From NCBI RefSeq assembly GCF_963931675.1, contig NZ_OZ007039.1:1335657-1399656 (forward strand): a stretch of DNA of 64,000 bases, given 5' to 3'. Below, in pieces: positions 32,351-40,386 of this stretch (position 1 is its first letter; every line of letters begins with the position of its first letter). The notes beneath the pieces were generated by a model. The model ran no database searches. It worked only from the letters and a program-made list of their open reading frames with translations, and was not told the DNA's origin. The stretch comes from an uncultured Alistipes sp. GTDB lineage: Bacteria > Bacteroidota > Bacteroidia > Bacteroidales > Rikenellaceae. Both the position numbers and the translations under genes were made by a program.

Positions 32351-33940
32351 TTATTTCACGAGATGGTTCCTTCGTTTGACGCGGTAGGCGATGAAGTAGA
32401 GCAGCGAGAGCAGCAGGACATACTCGGCGATTCGGGCCAGATAGTCGCCGTATCGGGTGTAGAAGGTTGTTTCGGAGTTGAGCGGCACGGCGGCGGAGAG
32501 GACGCCCCGCTTTTCCCATCCGAGGGTTTCGCCGACCTCGCCGCGTGGGGCTATGAATCCGGATTTTCCGGTATTTGCCGAGCGGGCGATGGCGCGGCGG
32601 TGTTCGATGGCGCGCAGGCGTGAGATGGAGAAGAGGTGTTTGTATCCGGGTGTGTCGCCCCACCATCCGTCGTTGGAGATGATGGCCATGAACTGCGCTC
32701 CTCGCCGCACGAAATCGCCGTAGAAATCGCCGTAGAGGCCTTCGTAACAGATGGCGGGTCCGACCGTGACACCGTTGTGTTCGAATGCCGTGCCGTGGAG
32801 ACCTTTTCCGATCTGTCCGACGACGCCTCCGAGGTCGATGACCAGGAAGCGCAGCACGTCGAATACCCACGTGGGGGTATTCTCGACGCCGATAACCAGA
32901 CGTCCCTTGTGGTGGAGCTGCATTCTCCCTGCGGAGTCGAGCCCGACAGCCGTATTGAAGACGTCGTAATACCCGGTTCCGAAGCGGTCGGGCCGTGCCG
33001 TTTCGGTCTGGGCCCCGGCGGGATAGCTTCGGATGGTGTTGGTTCCGGCGATGAGCAGGGCGTTCGGATGACGGCTGCGGAGCGAGTCGGTGAGTTGTTC
33101 CCAGAATGTCCCCGGGAGTCCGTCGCTCCACGGGGAGTCGCTCAGGGCCGGTTCGCGGTAGTATCCCGGGACGGCGGTTTCGGGCAGCAGGATGAACTGC
33201 GCATCCTGCGGCACCTGTGCGAGCAGGTCGAGGATGTTCTGCTTCTGGCGCTCCGCATCGCCGTGGAACTTGTCGTAACAGTCCACGTTGGGCTGGATGA
33301 TGCTGACGCGGACCGTTCCCTCGTCGGGTTGGGACCAGCTGCTGCGGATGATAAGCGACGCGATGATCGGCAGCCCGACGGCCAGGGCCGGGGCGATCCA
33401 TTTCCGGAGGTTGCGGCGCTCTTTCCAGGCCTCGAAGATCAGGATGTTGGCCACCAGCACCCAAAGCGAACCTCCGAACACCCCGGTGTATTCATACCAT
33501 TGTACGGCCCAGACTTCGTGCGAGAACCCGTTTCCGAGGATGAGCCAGGGCCAGGAGAAGTCGCCGACGGTATACCAGTATTCGGTTGCGATCCATGCCG
33601 AGACGAGGGTCACGTAGGCGAGGGCCTTGTGCGCCTTTCTGGAGACGGTATGGAAGAGCATGAAGGCGAAGAGGTTCACGGTCGTGGAGGCGAGGGTCGC
33701 GGCCACGGGTCCGACGGGCGTTGCGAACCAGATCCACCATACGGTCAGGATGTTCCAGAGGACGAAGGCGAGCGCCGCCCACCCGAACATGCCCCACCAT
33801 TCGCGTCGGGAGTCTCCGTATGAGTCGCTGATCCACAGCAGGGGTACGAGCCCGGCGAAGAGCGTCATTCCCGAGATCCCGAGCCACCCGGGCGCGAGGA
33901 GAATGGCCGATAGGATTACCGCTGCAAATCTGCGCAACAT
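32351..33940 (-). CDS. lnt: Apolipoprotein N-acyltransferase
   Basis: A 529-residue inner-membrane protein with about six N-terminal membrane helices (residues 1-200), a nitrilase domain and a final helix. The nitrilase triad is visible as Glu in FILLPETAVPGYY, Lys in LHHKGRLVIGVE and Cys in PAICYEGLYGDF. Lnt adds the third acyl chain to lipoproteins; given the many lipoproteins of this window it is the expected housekeeping partner. It has its own promoter at 33962-33992 and is followed 15 bp later by folC. Confidence 0.93.
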   Translation of the reverse strand: MLRRFAAVILSAILLAPGWLGISGMTLFAGLVPLLWISDSYGDSRREWWGMFGWAALAFVLWNILTVWWIWFATPVGPVAATLASTTVNLFAFMLFHTVSRKAHKALAYVTLVSAWIATEYWYTVGDFSWPWLILGNGFSHEVWAVQWYEYTGVFGGSLWVLVANILIFEAWKERRNLRKWIAPALAVGLPIIASLIIRSSWSQPDEGTVRVSIIQPNVDCYDKFHGDAERQKQNILDLLAQVPQDAQFILLPETAVPGYYREPALSDSPWSDGLPGTFWEQLTDSLRSRHPNALLIAGTNTIRSYPAGAQTETARPDRFGTGYYDVFNTAVGLDSAGRMQLHHKGRLVIGVENTPTWVFDVLRFLVIDLGGVVGQIGKGLHGTAFEHNGVTVGPAICYEGLYGDFYGDFVRRGAQFMAIISNDGWWGDTPGYKHLFSISRLRAIEHRRAIARSANTGKSGFIAPRGEVGETLGWEKRGVLSAAVPLNSETTFYTRYGDYLARIAEYVLLLSLLYFIAYRVKRRNHLVK

Positions 33941-33961
33941 GGAAGGAGATTTTTATGAGCG

Positions 33962-33992
33962 CAAAAGTAGTCAAATGCGTCCATATTTCAAA
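33962..33992 (-). promoter_or_regulatory. Bacteroidetes-type promoter of lnt-folC
   Basis: On the minus strand TTTG (33992-33989) and TACTTTTG (33969-33962) are separated by 19 bp, the usual -33/-7 arrangement, about 22 bp before the lnt start. Confidence 0.6.
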
Positions 33993-34030
33993 ATATTTCC
34001 CGTTTTCGGAGGGTCCGGGCCGTGAGGGGA

Positions 34031-34414
34031 TTAACGATCCAGCACCTCACGGAAGCGCCGGGGCAGCGCGATGTTCTCCACGGTTTTGGCCGCTTCGAAC
34101 AACGGGGCGATCTCTTCGGGGGTAAATCCGGCGATTCCGCAGCCGATCTCCGTGACGAGGAAATTCAGTTGGGGATTCAGCCTTGCGAACTCGATGAATT
34201 CATCGACATAGGGTTTGATGGTTTCGATGCCGCCCTGCATGGTGGGTATGGCGTAGCTTTGGCCCTGGAGGCCGACGCCCTGTCCCCAGACGGCTCCGAA
34301 TTGCATGAGGGCCAGGTGTGCGGCTCCTCCGGCGTGCATTCCGGCGAGGTTGCTTCCGAAAACGAAGATTTCGTCGGGTTGGAGGGCGACGATGTGGTCG
34401 GGCGATATTTTCAT
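34031..34414 (-). CDS. Conserved small protein of unknown function (FGSNLAG family)
   Basis: A 127-residue cytosolic protein. The start at 34414 is supported by a TATCTTTG -7 box at 34438-34431; the open frame continues upstream through the tRNA-Thr gene and is not coding there. Visible motifs are EIFVFGSNLAGMHAGGAAHLA, YAIPTMQGGIETIKPYVDEF and FLVTEIGCGIAGF. The glycine-rich loops are reminiscent of macro-domain-like nucleotide-binding folds, and similar short proteins are common in Bacteroidetes and phages. I do not assign a function. It is a single-gene unit between lnt and the tRNA. Confidence 0.7.
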   Translation of the reverse strand: MKISPDHIVALQPDEIFVFGSNLAGMHAGGAAHLALMQFGAVWGQGVGLQGQSYAIPTMQGGIETIKPYVDEFIEFARLNPQLNFLVTEIGCGIAGFTPEEIAPLFEAAKTVENIALPRRFREVLDR

Positions 34415-34537
34415 GGGCGTTTTGTTTTTCCAAAGATAGGGAAAAAGGCGATTCGGGGCAATAGTCCGGATGGAATCACTTTGTTTATTTGGATGGGCGC
34501 CCGTCGGTTTTATTTTCCGGGCTACGGCTTGTAATGG

Positions 34538-34571
34538 AAAAACCGCCAGCAAATGGTTTTGCGGCGGTTTT
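34538..34571 (-). terminator. Intrinsic terminator downstream of tRNA-Thr
   Basis: On the minus strand a hairpin with stem AAAACCGCCGCAAAA-like (one bulge) ends in GGCGGTTTTTCC. It lies 39 bp after the tRNA 3' end. Confidence 0.65.
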
Positions 34572-34609
34572 CTTTTGCGTCCCGGGTGCCTTGCGTCCTT
34601 GGATTTTCG

Positions 34610-34681
34610 AGCCGAATCCGAGATTTGAACTCGGGACCCCTTCATTACGAGTGAAGTGCTCTACCGCTGAGCTAATTCGGC
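34610..34681 (-). tRNA. tRNA-Thr (anticodon CGT)
   Basis: The minus strand folds as a full cloverleaf. The acceptor GCCGAAT pairs with ATTCGGC, the D arm is GCTC/GAGC, the anticodon stem CTTCA/TGAAG has loop CTCGTAA, and the T arm is CCGAG/CTCGG with TTCAAAT. The anticodon CGT reads ACG (Thr). The CCA end is not encoded, as usual in Bacteroidetes. Confidence 0.95.
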
Positions 34682-34915
34682 TTTCAACTGAAAATTAGCT
34701 TGTTACGGCATGGGAAAAAGAAAATTCGGGCGTAATGTGTAACATTATGTGTAACACGGCGACCTGTGTTGTTTGCGGTTAAACAATAGTGAAATGGTTG
34801 ACTGCTTGATAGATAAATAGATAAAAAGAAACAGGTCTCGCAAGAGGACTTTATTAGTCTCTTTGCAAAGTCTGTCCTCGGAAAAAATTGATAGCTTTTG
34901 TCTCTGTAAACAAAA
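34682..34915. other. Non-coding stretch between tRNA-Thr and the zeta-operon terminator
   Basis: No supportable gene is seen. A short direct repeat of TATGTGTAACA-like sequence occurs at about 34733-34755. AT content rises sharply compared with the housekeeping genes to the left, marking the start of the accessory region. Confidence 0.5.
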
Positions 34916-34939
34916 ATCCTCGACTGTATGGCCGAGGAT
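34916..34939 (-). terminator. Terminator of the zeta-toxin operon, now displaced by an IS
   Basis: On the minus strand ATCCTCG and CGAGGAT form a stem around a 10-nt loop and are followed by TTTTTG. Without the 1333-bp IS and one copy of its 9-bp duplication, it would lie about 15 bp after the stop of the small gene at 36305. Confidence 0.7.
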
Positions 34940-34957
34940 ATATCTGTTATAATAGAT

Positions 34958-36290
34958 CATATGTGTCCGGTAAAAATCCGGACTAGTTATTATAAAGTAT
35001 AACAATTAAAATAAAGTAGGTTCGGTAGAACCATCCGGTTCATTGACAATATTGCAGTTAGGTTTACAGAACAGGGTCTTGAGTTCGACAGTGTCTGTAA
35101 GTGAGACACTTACAAGCTGAAGCATCTCGTAGATTGACCGTTGGACATCCATCTTCTTCTGGACAATCGCCATCATGCAGTAGGCGGTTACAGCAGTGTA
35201 GATTTGGATCCTTACGGCATTCTCGGTCTGCCCCCAGAATTTTTTAACCTTAAGGTGCTGCTTCAGCCATTTGAAGAACAGCTCTATCTGCCACCTGTTG
35301 TGGTACAGTTCGGCCACCTTCAACGGGTTTATATTCAGGGCGTTTGTGAAGAAGATGAAAGTCCTGCCGGACTCCGGATCCAGGTACAGTATCCGTCTGA
35401 TCTTCTCGGGATATTTGCTCATCGTCAGCTGGCCGTCCATATATCCGACGGCATCGGACATGACACCTGCAGGCAGCCTGCGCTTCCATCTCATGGGCTT
35501 GAAGTCGTTGTTCTTCTTGCCCCTGACCACGAAGTATGCACCCACGCCGTCAATGGTGAATAGCCTGCCGAAGTCGTTGTATGCACGGTCGAAGATGTAG
35601 AACGAGTTCTCCTCATACGGTATTGCATCCATCGCCCTTGTGTCATGGTTTCTGGCCGGTGTTATATGGAAGAATGTCGGGATCTGCGTCTCAATGTCAT
35701 ACAGGGTATGGAGCTTGATCCCTCCTTTCTTCTTTCTGAACAGGGCCCAGCTAAAGACGCTGAGGCACAGGTCGATCGTGCTTGAGTCGAAGGCATATAC
35801 CTTGCCTCCGAGCTTGAATATCTCGGTCGCCCTGCACTGCCTTGCCTCTACCATCACTCTGTAGGCGAACTCCTCAAAGATACGGTAATCCCGGTTGGCA
35901 TTGGCATTGGCATCGGCAAGAGTACTCTTTGAGGCGTGTTTCCCGAAGCCCAGATGAAAGGCCTTGTTCGCGTGCGCATGTGTCGCCAGCACAAGATCCC
36001 TGAGGCTTTCCCGGTTGGACAGTTGTCCGAACATCATGACAGCCAGTTGGTTCCAGCAGGAAAAGGTCTTGACATACTTGTCTCCGCCATATTTCTTTGA
36101 TATTCTGAGAAATACAAACGGATCCAAGAAAGATAAAAGTTGAGAGAACACGTATTTTCCTTTATTCATGTGCCATTCTACGATAGTCTGGCAAAGATAA
36201 ATTCAAATCGTTGCGCTCGTTTTATCTCTGTAAATTCCTAACCTTCAATATTTTCAAAGAACTTTCATGATTTTTTACCGGACACTAGTG
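34958..36290. mobile_element. IS4-type insertion sequence (1333 bp, apparently intact)
   Basis: Terminal inverted repeats are CATATGTGTCCGGTAAAAA (left) and CACTAGTGTCCGGTAAAAA (right, read inward), 16 of 19 matching. They enclose one transposase gene. A perfect 9-bp duplication flanks the element, so it moved here as a unit and recently enough for both copies to stay identical. It is related to but distinct from the element at 37597-38917. Confidence 0.88.
35006..36169 (-). CDS. IS4-type DDE transposase
   Basis: A 387-residue transposase. An N-terminal DUF4372-like region (KYVFSQLLSFLDP, NRESLRDLVLATHAH) is followed by the DDE domain: YAFDSSTIDLCL (first Asp), FYIFDRAYNDFGRL (second Asp) and YHNRWQIELFFKWLKQHLKVKKFWG, the YREK-like block with the catalytic Glu. 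The short repeat ADANANANRDYR is an in-frame expansion of a 6-bp unit. The gene fills the IS, ending 43 bp from the left inverted repeat. No frameshift is seen, so it may be active. Confidence 0.9.
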   Translation of the reverse strand: MNKGKYVFSQLLSFLDPFVFLRISKKYGGDKYVKTFSCWNQLAVMMFGQLSNRESLRDLVLATHAHANKAFHLGFGKHASKSTLADANANANRDYRIFEEFAYRVMVEARQCRATEIFKLGGKVYAFDSSTIDLCLSVFSWALFRKKKGGIKLHTLYDIETQIPTFFHITPARNHDTRAMDAIPYEENSFYIFDRAYNDFGRLFTIDGVGAYFVVRGKKNNDFKPMRWKRRLPAGVMSDAVGYMDGQLTMSKYPEKIRRILYLDPESGRTFIFFTNALNINPLKVAELYHNRWQIELFFKWLKQHLKVKKFWGQTENAVRIQIYTAVTAYCMMAIVQKKMDVQRSIYEMLQLVSVSLTDTVELKTLFCKPNCNIVNEPDGSTEPTLF

Positions 36291-36304
36291 ATAATAGATA
36301 TGAA

Positions 36305-36463
36305 TTATTTGAGGTCTTTGGCTTTTATCCGTACAACCTTACCATCACGTACAATCACCAATTCCCCGCCCTCTTTCTTTGTTTTTTCAATCAGGCGTTT
36401 ACGGGCAAGTAAAATCCCTGCATTAATCTTTTCCTGCATTTGTTTGATTTCAATCTCGCTCAT
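36305..36463 (-). CDS. Small charged protein, putative partner (antitoxin) of the zeta-like toxin
   Basis: A 52-residue protein starting MSEIEIKQMQEKINAG and ending GGELVIVRDGKVVRIKAKDL. The ATG at 36463 lies inside the last codons of the zeta-like gene (14-bp overlap), so the two are co-translated. It has an amphipathic N-terminal helix rich in Lys and Glu and a short beta-hairpin-like C-terminus. It does not resemble the 90-residue epsilon antitoxin that pairs with classical zeta. The toxin-first order and the new partner type make its antitoxin role an inference. It is now followed directly by an IS. Confidence 0.6.
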   Translation of the reverse strand: MSEIEIKQMQEKINAGILLARKRLIEKTKKEGGELVIVRDGKVVRIKAKDLK

Positions 36464-37031
36464 GGTCTGTAATGATTTTATAAGATAACGTATCTTCAAT
36501 TTGAATAGTTGCATTTTTCTCTCCCGATGCAATGATTTTAATTTCCGCGTCTGCCGAACTATTGTCGTATATCGACCAAAAATCGCAAACGGGTGTATAA
36601 AGCATTGTCAAGTTGCGTAGTCCGTTTGCATAACGACGGCGAATTACATCCGATGGTATATTGTGACCACCCTCGCTTACCCGTGTCGCAACGCGCTCGA
36701 TAGCTTGTTCGGGTGTTGGCAGCCAAAAGTAAAGCAGGGTTACGAAATAACCTTTTGCGTGTGCCCGTTCGATAAACTTTACATAGGAACGGGTTGCCAA
36801 TGTCGTTTCAAAAGCAAAATCCGCACCCTCTGAAAGTAAATCATCCATGCGTTGCAGCATCAACCGACCTGCCTCGATCGCCACGCTTTCGGGATTGAAC
36901 GGTGATAGCCCCTTTGCAATCTCGTCTGCATTGACAAACTCTTTGCAACCGAGCATTTCGGGCAACACGGTGTAGGATGCAGTCGTTTTCCCTGCACCGT
37001 TGCAACCAGCTATGATATATAGTTTTGGCAT
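36450..37031 (-). CDS. Zeta-toxin family kinase
   Basis: A 193-residue P-loop protein. Walker A is AGCNGAGKTT (residues 8-17), then FVNADEIAKGLSPFNPE (probable substrate Asp) and FAFETTLATRSYVKF with the Thr/Arg block typical of zeta toxins, followed by RVSEGGHNIPSDVIRRRYANGLRNL (lid Arg residues). Zeta toxins phosphorylate UDP-N-acetylglucosamine and block wall synthesis. Solitary Bacteroidetes members are often annotated simply as zeta toxin family. A promoter (37042-37074) sits inside the end of the upstream gene. The gene forms a two-gene unit with the small downstream protein. Confidence 0.8.
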   Translation of the reverse strand: MPKLYIIAGCNGAGKTTASYTVLPEMLGCKEFVNADEIAKGLSPFNPESVAIEAGRLMLQRMDDLLSEGADFAFETTLATRSYVKFIERAHAKGYFVTLLYFWLPTPEQAIERVATRVSEGGHNIPSDVIRRRYANGLRNLTMLYTPVCDFWSIYDNSSADAEIKIIASGEKNATIQIEDTLSYKIITDHERD

Positions 37032-37041
37032 ATCGTATGAA

Positions 37042-37074
37042 CAAAGATAGGTAATTTATATGAATTGTTCCAAA
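37042..37074 (-). promoter_or_regulatory. Promoter of the zeta-toxin operon
   Basis: On the minus strand TTTG (37074-37071) and TATCTTTG (37049-37042) are separated by 21 bp. The transcript would start about 5 bp before the ATG, leaving almost no leader. Confidence 0.55.
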
Positions 37075-37469
37075 TATTTCTCATTGAAGCCAGCCAGTGA
37101 AAAGCGGAACTCTTTTTTGGTTCCATTTTGTGCCGTATAGTTGAACACAATAGTATCGCTGTGGATATGCGCTTCAAAAAGATTGAGCGTATATCCTATT
37201 GGTGGAATGGTAATGACATTCGGAAATTTTACGATGTAGGGTCTTTGATTGGACTCTTGAGGTGGTAGTGTAAAATTGAACCCTATTTGTAGAAGACCTC
37301 TTTTTAGGAAGGAGATTGTAACGGCTTGAGTAGGGTCTATATCGAGTTCAAGGAAGTAGTAGAACTCTACGGGCGTGGGATTGTCTTTTCTACGTCCTAC
37401 AAACAGGCATATTCCATCAAGATCATAGGATATGGATTTGGCAACATAGGAGATTTCAATATCATTCAA
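37056..37469 (-). CDS. Hypothetical protein
   Basis: A 137-residue protein beginning MNDIEISYVAKSISYDLDG. No signal peptide, membrane segment or known motif is visible. It looks rich in beta-strands (FYYFLELDIDPTQAVTISF, GYTLNLFEAHIHSDTIVFNY). It sits between the zeta operon and the second IS, has AT-rich codon use like its neighbours and unlike the GC-rich integrases, and is probably accessory. Its promoter is not evident. Confidence 0.5.
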   Translation of the reverse strand: MNDIEISYVAKSISYDLDGICLFVGRRKDNPTPVEFYYFLELDIDPTQAVTISFLKRGLLQIGFNFTLPPQESNQRPYIVKFPNVITIPPIGYTLNLFEAHIHSDTIVFNYTAQNGTKKEFRFSLAGFNEKYLEQFI

Positions 37470-37596
37470 TATCTCTGTGCCCGTTTGTCAATCTGTTATC
37501 GGTGTTTTTCTTTTCATTTTAGCTAAAATTTGTATTGTGATTAAATCTTTGATTATGATGTAAATATACGAAAAATTAATGAAATATGCAAGTACA

Positions 37597-38917
37597 TTAG
37601 CGTCCCGTTAAAATGGGACGAGTTAAACAATTAATCAAAAAGCCCCGGAATCAGGGGATCATTTAGATCTTTGACATCATTGAAATTAGTCTTGTCGAAC
37701 AGGTCACGCAAGTGGGTTTTGTCAGTCAATGATATGCTGAAAATTTGTAAAACTTCATAGGTTGAACGTTTCAACTTCATATCATGTTGGACAATAGCCA
37801 CAAGACAGTACGTGATAATAGCCACACTGATTTGTATGCGAACAGCGTTCTCTGCTGTGCCCCAGAATTTCTTTATCTTGAGATGCTGCTTGAGCCATTT
37901 GAAGAACAGCTCGATTAACCATCTTTTCTTATAAAGATCGGCGACATCCAGTGCAGAAAGTTGTTTTGCATTCGTCAAAAAAGTGAACTCACGGTCATCC
38001 TCTTCGTCGTAATATCGGACGAGTCTGAATGACTCAGGATATTTTTTCTCGGAGAGATATCCGGTCAGTTTCACTTCCGCATCTGTCATTATGTTCTTTG
38101 GCATTCTTCGCTTCCATCTGACTGTCTTATACTTTAAGTTCGTCTTGGCTCTGACAACAAAGAAAGAGTCTGTAAGATGTATCCTATAGAGTTCTTTAAA
38201 GGAGTCATAAGCCCTGTCGAATATATAATAAGCATTTGGTTCATAATGGATTGAAGACATTGCTGTGGAATCATGCTTTGATGCAGTGGTTACAGTATAG
38301 AAGGCAGGAACTTGTGCTTCAATGTCGTATAAGACATGAGCTTTCACCCCTCCTTTCTTGCTTCGGAACTTTGCCCATGGGAATGTTGCAAGACACAACG
38401 GAATCGTTGTTGAATCAAACGCATATTTCTTTCCGGAAATGTCAAGGATGTTGGTCGTCCGCTTCTCGCAGGCTTCCTTCATCATATAGAATGCAAAGCC
38501 TTCGAAGATTCTGTAATCACGGTTCTGGTTCGCTGTCGCAAGAGTTGTCTTGGCTATCGGTTCACGTCCTAAACCAAGATGATATTGCTTGGCCCTATGC
38601 GCCTCGAAAGCAACGATTAAGTCTCGCAGACTCTCACGGTTACTCTGTTGTCCAAACATCATCGCGAGCATCTGATTCCAGCAAGTGAAATGTTTCACAT
38701 ATCTGTTGCCATCATACTTGCGAACATAGTTGTTGAACTGAGTCCTGTTCAGAAAAGCGGTTAATTGAGAGAATACGTATTTGTCTTGGAACATAGCAGC
38801 CATTTGTATTAGACTGCAAAGTTGCAAAATCAAGTCCGTTTCATTTCAAAAAACCGTGTAATTGACTATATTTCAATAATTTCAAAGAACTATTTATCCA
38901 CTTTTACGGGACAGTAG
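37597..38917. mobile_element. Second IS4-type insertion sequence (about 1.32 kb), no target duplication
   Basis: The ends by analogy with the first IS are CATTAGCGTCCCGT (left) and CACTACTGTCCCGT (right, read inward), 11 of 14 matching. The transposase is full length. Flanking 9-mers differ (ATGCAAGTA versus ATCTTCCAT), so one flank has been lost or rearranged, or the insertion is old. Confidence 0.75.
37631..38803 (-). CDS. IS4-type DDE transposase, second paralogue
   Basis: About 390 residues, with start at MAAMFQDKYVFSQL (38803) or three codons later. The blocks match the first IS transposase position by position: SNRESLRDLIVAF, YAFDSTTIPLCL (first Asp), YIFDRAYDSFKEL (second Asp) and YKKRWLIELFFKWLKQHLKIKKFWG (catalytic Glu). 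Many substitutions separate the two, so they are different IS species of one family rather than copies. There is no frameshift or stop inside. Confidence 0.88.
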   Translation of the reverse strand: MAAMFQDKYVFSQLTAFLNRTQFNNYVRKYDGNRYVKHFTCWNQMLAMMFGQQSNRESLRDLIVAFEAHRAKQYHLGLGREPIAKTTLATANQNRDYRIFEGFAFYMMKEACEKRTTNILDISGKKYAFDSTTIPLCLATFPWAKFRSKKGGVKAHVLYDIEAQVPAFYTVTTASKHDSTAMSSIHYEPNAYYIFDRAYDSFKELYRIHLTDSFFVVRAKTNLKYKTVRWKRRMPKNIMTDAEVKLTGYLSEKKYPESFRLVRYYDEEDDREFTFLTNAKQLSALDVADLYKKRWLIELFFKWLKQHLKIKKFWGTAENAVRIQISVAIITYCLVAIVQHDMKLKRSTYEVLQIFSISLTDKTHLRDLFDKTNFNDVKDLNDPLIPGLFD

Positions 38918-39004
38918 TGATCTTCCATATTTTTTAATCCTGTAATAGTACTTATATAGGAAATATCCATTTCGCACTCAAAAAATGTGGAAAGGCAGCG
39001 CAAA

Positions 39005-39092
39005 AGAAAGAGCAGATAATGTCTGCTCTCCATGAATGAACTCAATTTGTATCGAATGGAATGTAGTACCTCGGAATTGCCTTGCAAAGATA
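39005..39092 (-). ncRNA. Candidate short transcript with hairpin terminator
   Basis: On the minus strand TTG plus 20 bp plus TATCTTTG (39092-39085) would start a transcript near 39078. About 55-70 nt later comes AGAGCAGA-CATTA-TCTGCTCT followed by TTCTTTTG, a terminator-like hairpin. A short frame beginning MESRHYLLFLLRC spans the hairpin and runs into the IS, so this could be a small RNA or an attenuator leader whose gene was replaced by the IS. The rest of 38918-39357 shows nothing else. Confidence 0.3.
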
Positions 39093-39357
39093 CAAAAAGT
39101 TCAACCAAAAGTCAAGTAATTGACTGATATTTTGAGATAATTTTCAAGAATAAATTCCGACGCAGAATACCATCGAATCGACCGACAAGAACACATAGGC
39201 AGACCTCGTTCAAAGCCTCATATAATTGGAATCGCACCTACATTTTGTTCTAAATATCCTATAAAATATGTTTTTTTGATCTAATAGACTTGTAGGATAT
39301 TGTTTCAGAGGTCAAACAGAACAATTTTACATGCTGTTTTGTTCTGTTATTCCTCTG

Positions 39358-39389
39358 TTTGCTACTCTTGCAGACTTTCATTATCTTTG
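39358..39389 (+). promoter_or_regulatory. Promoter of the 39412 gene
   Basis: TTTG (39358-39361), a 20-bp spacer and TATCTTTG (39382-39389) lie 22 bp before the ATG. Confidence 0.65.
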
Positions 39390-39411
39390 AGTAACCGAAA
39401 ACTTTACGATT

Positions 39412-40245
39412 ATGGGCTATACGATTCCTCAAAATTGGAACGATGAAGCTATGGAATATGTTAATAGACTGACTGACAAAATCAATGTCGGTTGGGATGG
39501 CGAGAACTATTACCTCAGCGAATGGAATACTCAATTTCTGGGTCGATTGAAAGACAAGATGATTGCCCCATCATTCAAGTATGAAGCATTCCTCGATAAC
39601 GAAGATATTATTGCTACAATAGAGGGTTATGAATTGGATGTTGAAAAATTCTGGTTTGCTCTGCTATACATCTACGACATTACGATGGATTTTGGAATAA
39701 ATGCAGCAGACGCCAGCAAGACGGATTACGATATATTGGTTGAAATTGAAGATTATCTGGAGAATCATCCACAAGCTGTTCTTTACCTGTCGGACGATAA
39801 GGAGATTCGCAAAAGCTACCGTTATGAAACCAATAGCCCTGTGATATTGCAAAATCTACGTCGTTTCGTAAGGCAAGAACTGGACAAATACCAAGAACCT
39901 CCCCAGTTAAAGGTGTGGACAGAGGATATTTTGCAAAGAAATTACACGGAATCGTTAGGTGCGGCCCAACAGCAGGTGTTGATGTACAAACTATTCAAGG
40001 TGTTGTTCGACCTACTCGGCCTGCCCGATTTAAGAGCCAAGAAAGGCGAGACCGTATCGTACAGTAAAATGCTTCTTATCTCCCGCATCATCTATTTCTG
40101 TCGATTGACGACCAATGAATCCTTTACGGTGGACAGTTCCTCGCTGAAAGGTATTCTTAAACAGTATGGAAATTTCAATTTCAACCAACGGCATCCCAAG
40201 ACTTATGCAGGTGGTTTAATTCTCCCCAAAGAGGAGGGTGAGTAA
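39412..40245 (+). CDS. Hypothetical protein, accessory-region type
   Basis: A 277-residue soluble protein beginning MGYTIPQNWNDEAMEYVNRL. It has no signal peptide or membrane segment. The middle part is helical and acidic (FWFALLYIYDITMDFG, ILVEIEDYLENH). The C-terminal part (LPDLRAKKGETVSYSKMLLI, GILKQYGNFNFNQRHPKTYA) is more basic. I do not recognise the family; similar lone genes occur in Bacteroidales mobile regions. It has a clean promoter of its own, so it is probably expressed. Confidence 0.65.
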   Translation: MGYTIPQNWNDEAMEYVNRLTDKINVGWDGENYYLSEWNTQFLGRLKDKMIAPSFKYEAFLDNEDIIATIEGYELDVEKFWFALLYIYDITMDFGINAADASKTDYDILVEIEDYLENHPQAVLYLSDDKEIRKSYRYETNSPVILQNLRRFVRQELDKYQEPPQLKVWTEDILQRNYTESLGAAQQQVLMYKLFKVLFDLLGLPDLRAKKGETVSYSKMLLISRIIYFCRLTTNESFTVDSSSLKGILKQYGNFNFNQRHPKTYAGGLILPKEEGE

Positions 40246-40386
40246 ATCGGCCTGTGTTTTACTCTCTAAAATCTGAAAATTTTGCCTGCATCTTTGCAGT
40301 GTCAAGCCGAACGGATGACCTGCAACCCCTCGGGCAAGGCAAGCAGCATAACTAACGCCCCTCCGTAACAGGAGTACTTAAAAGAT

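Larger units (their letters stand above)
34949..36299. repeat. 9-bp target-site duplication flanking the first IS
   Basis: The sequence ATAATAGAT occurs at 34949-34957 and again at 36291-36299, directly abutting both ends of the IS (span given). Confidence 0.85.

Noticed and set aside
31022..32623. Long plus-strand open frame of 533 codons opposite folC
   Set aside because: Low-complexity Asp/Val/Glu-rich shadow of a GC-rich gene; folC on the other strand has full family motifs. The same applies to long frames opposite GH2 (2808-4106) and the maturase (46340-47314).
34415..34645. N-terminal extension of the 34031 gene
   Set aside because: It would run through the tRNA-Thr gene and across the TATCTTTG promoter box.
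34610..34681. tRNA-Thr as the attachment site of the accessory region
   Set aside because: The tRNA 3' end faces lnt-folC, away from the accessory genes, and I find no second copy of its 3' end near the integrases.
38890..39108. 72-codon minus-strand gene at the edge of the second IS
   Set aside because: It crosses the IS inverted repeat and a terminator hairpin. At most its first part is a leader peptide, reported as a candidate transcript instead.
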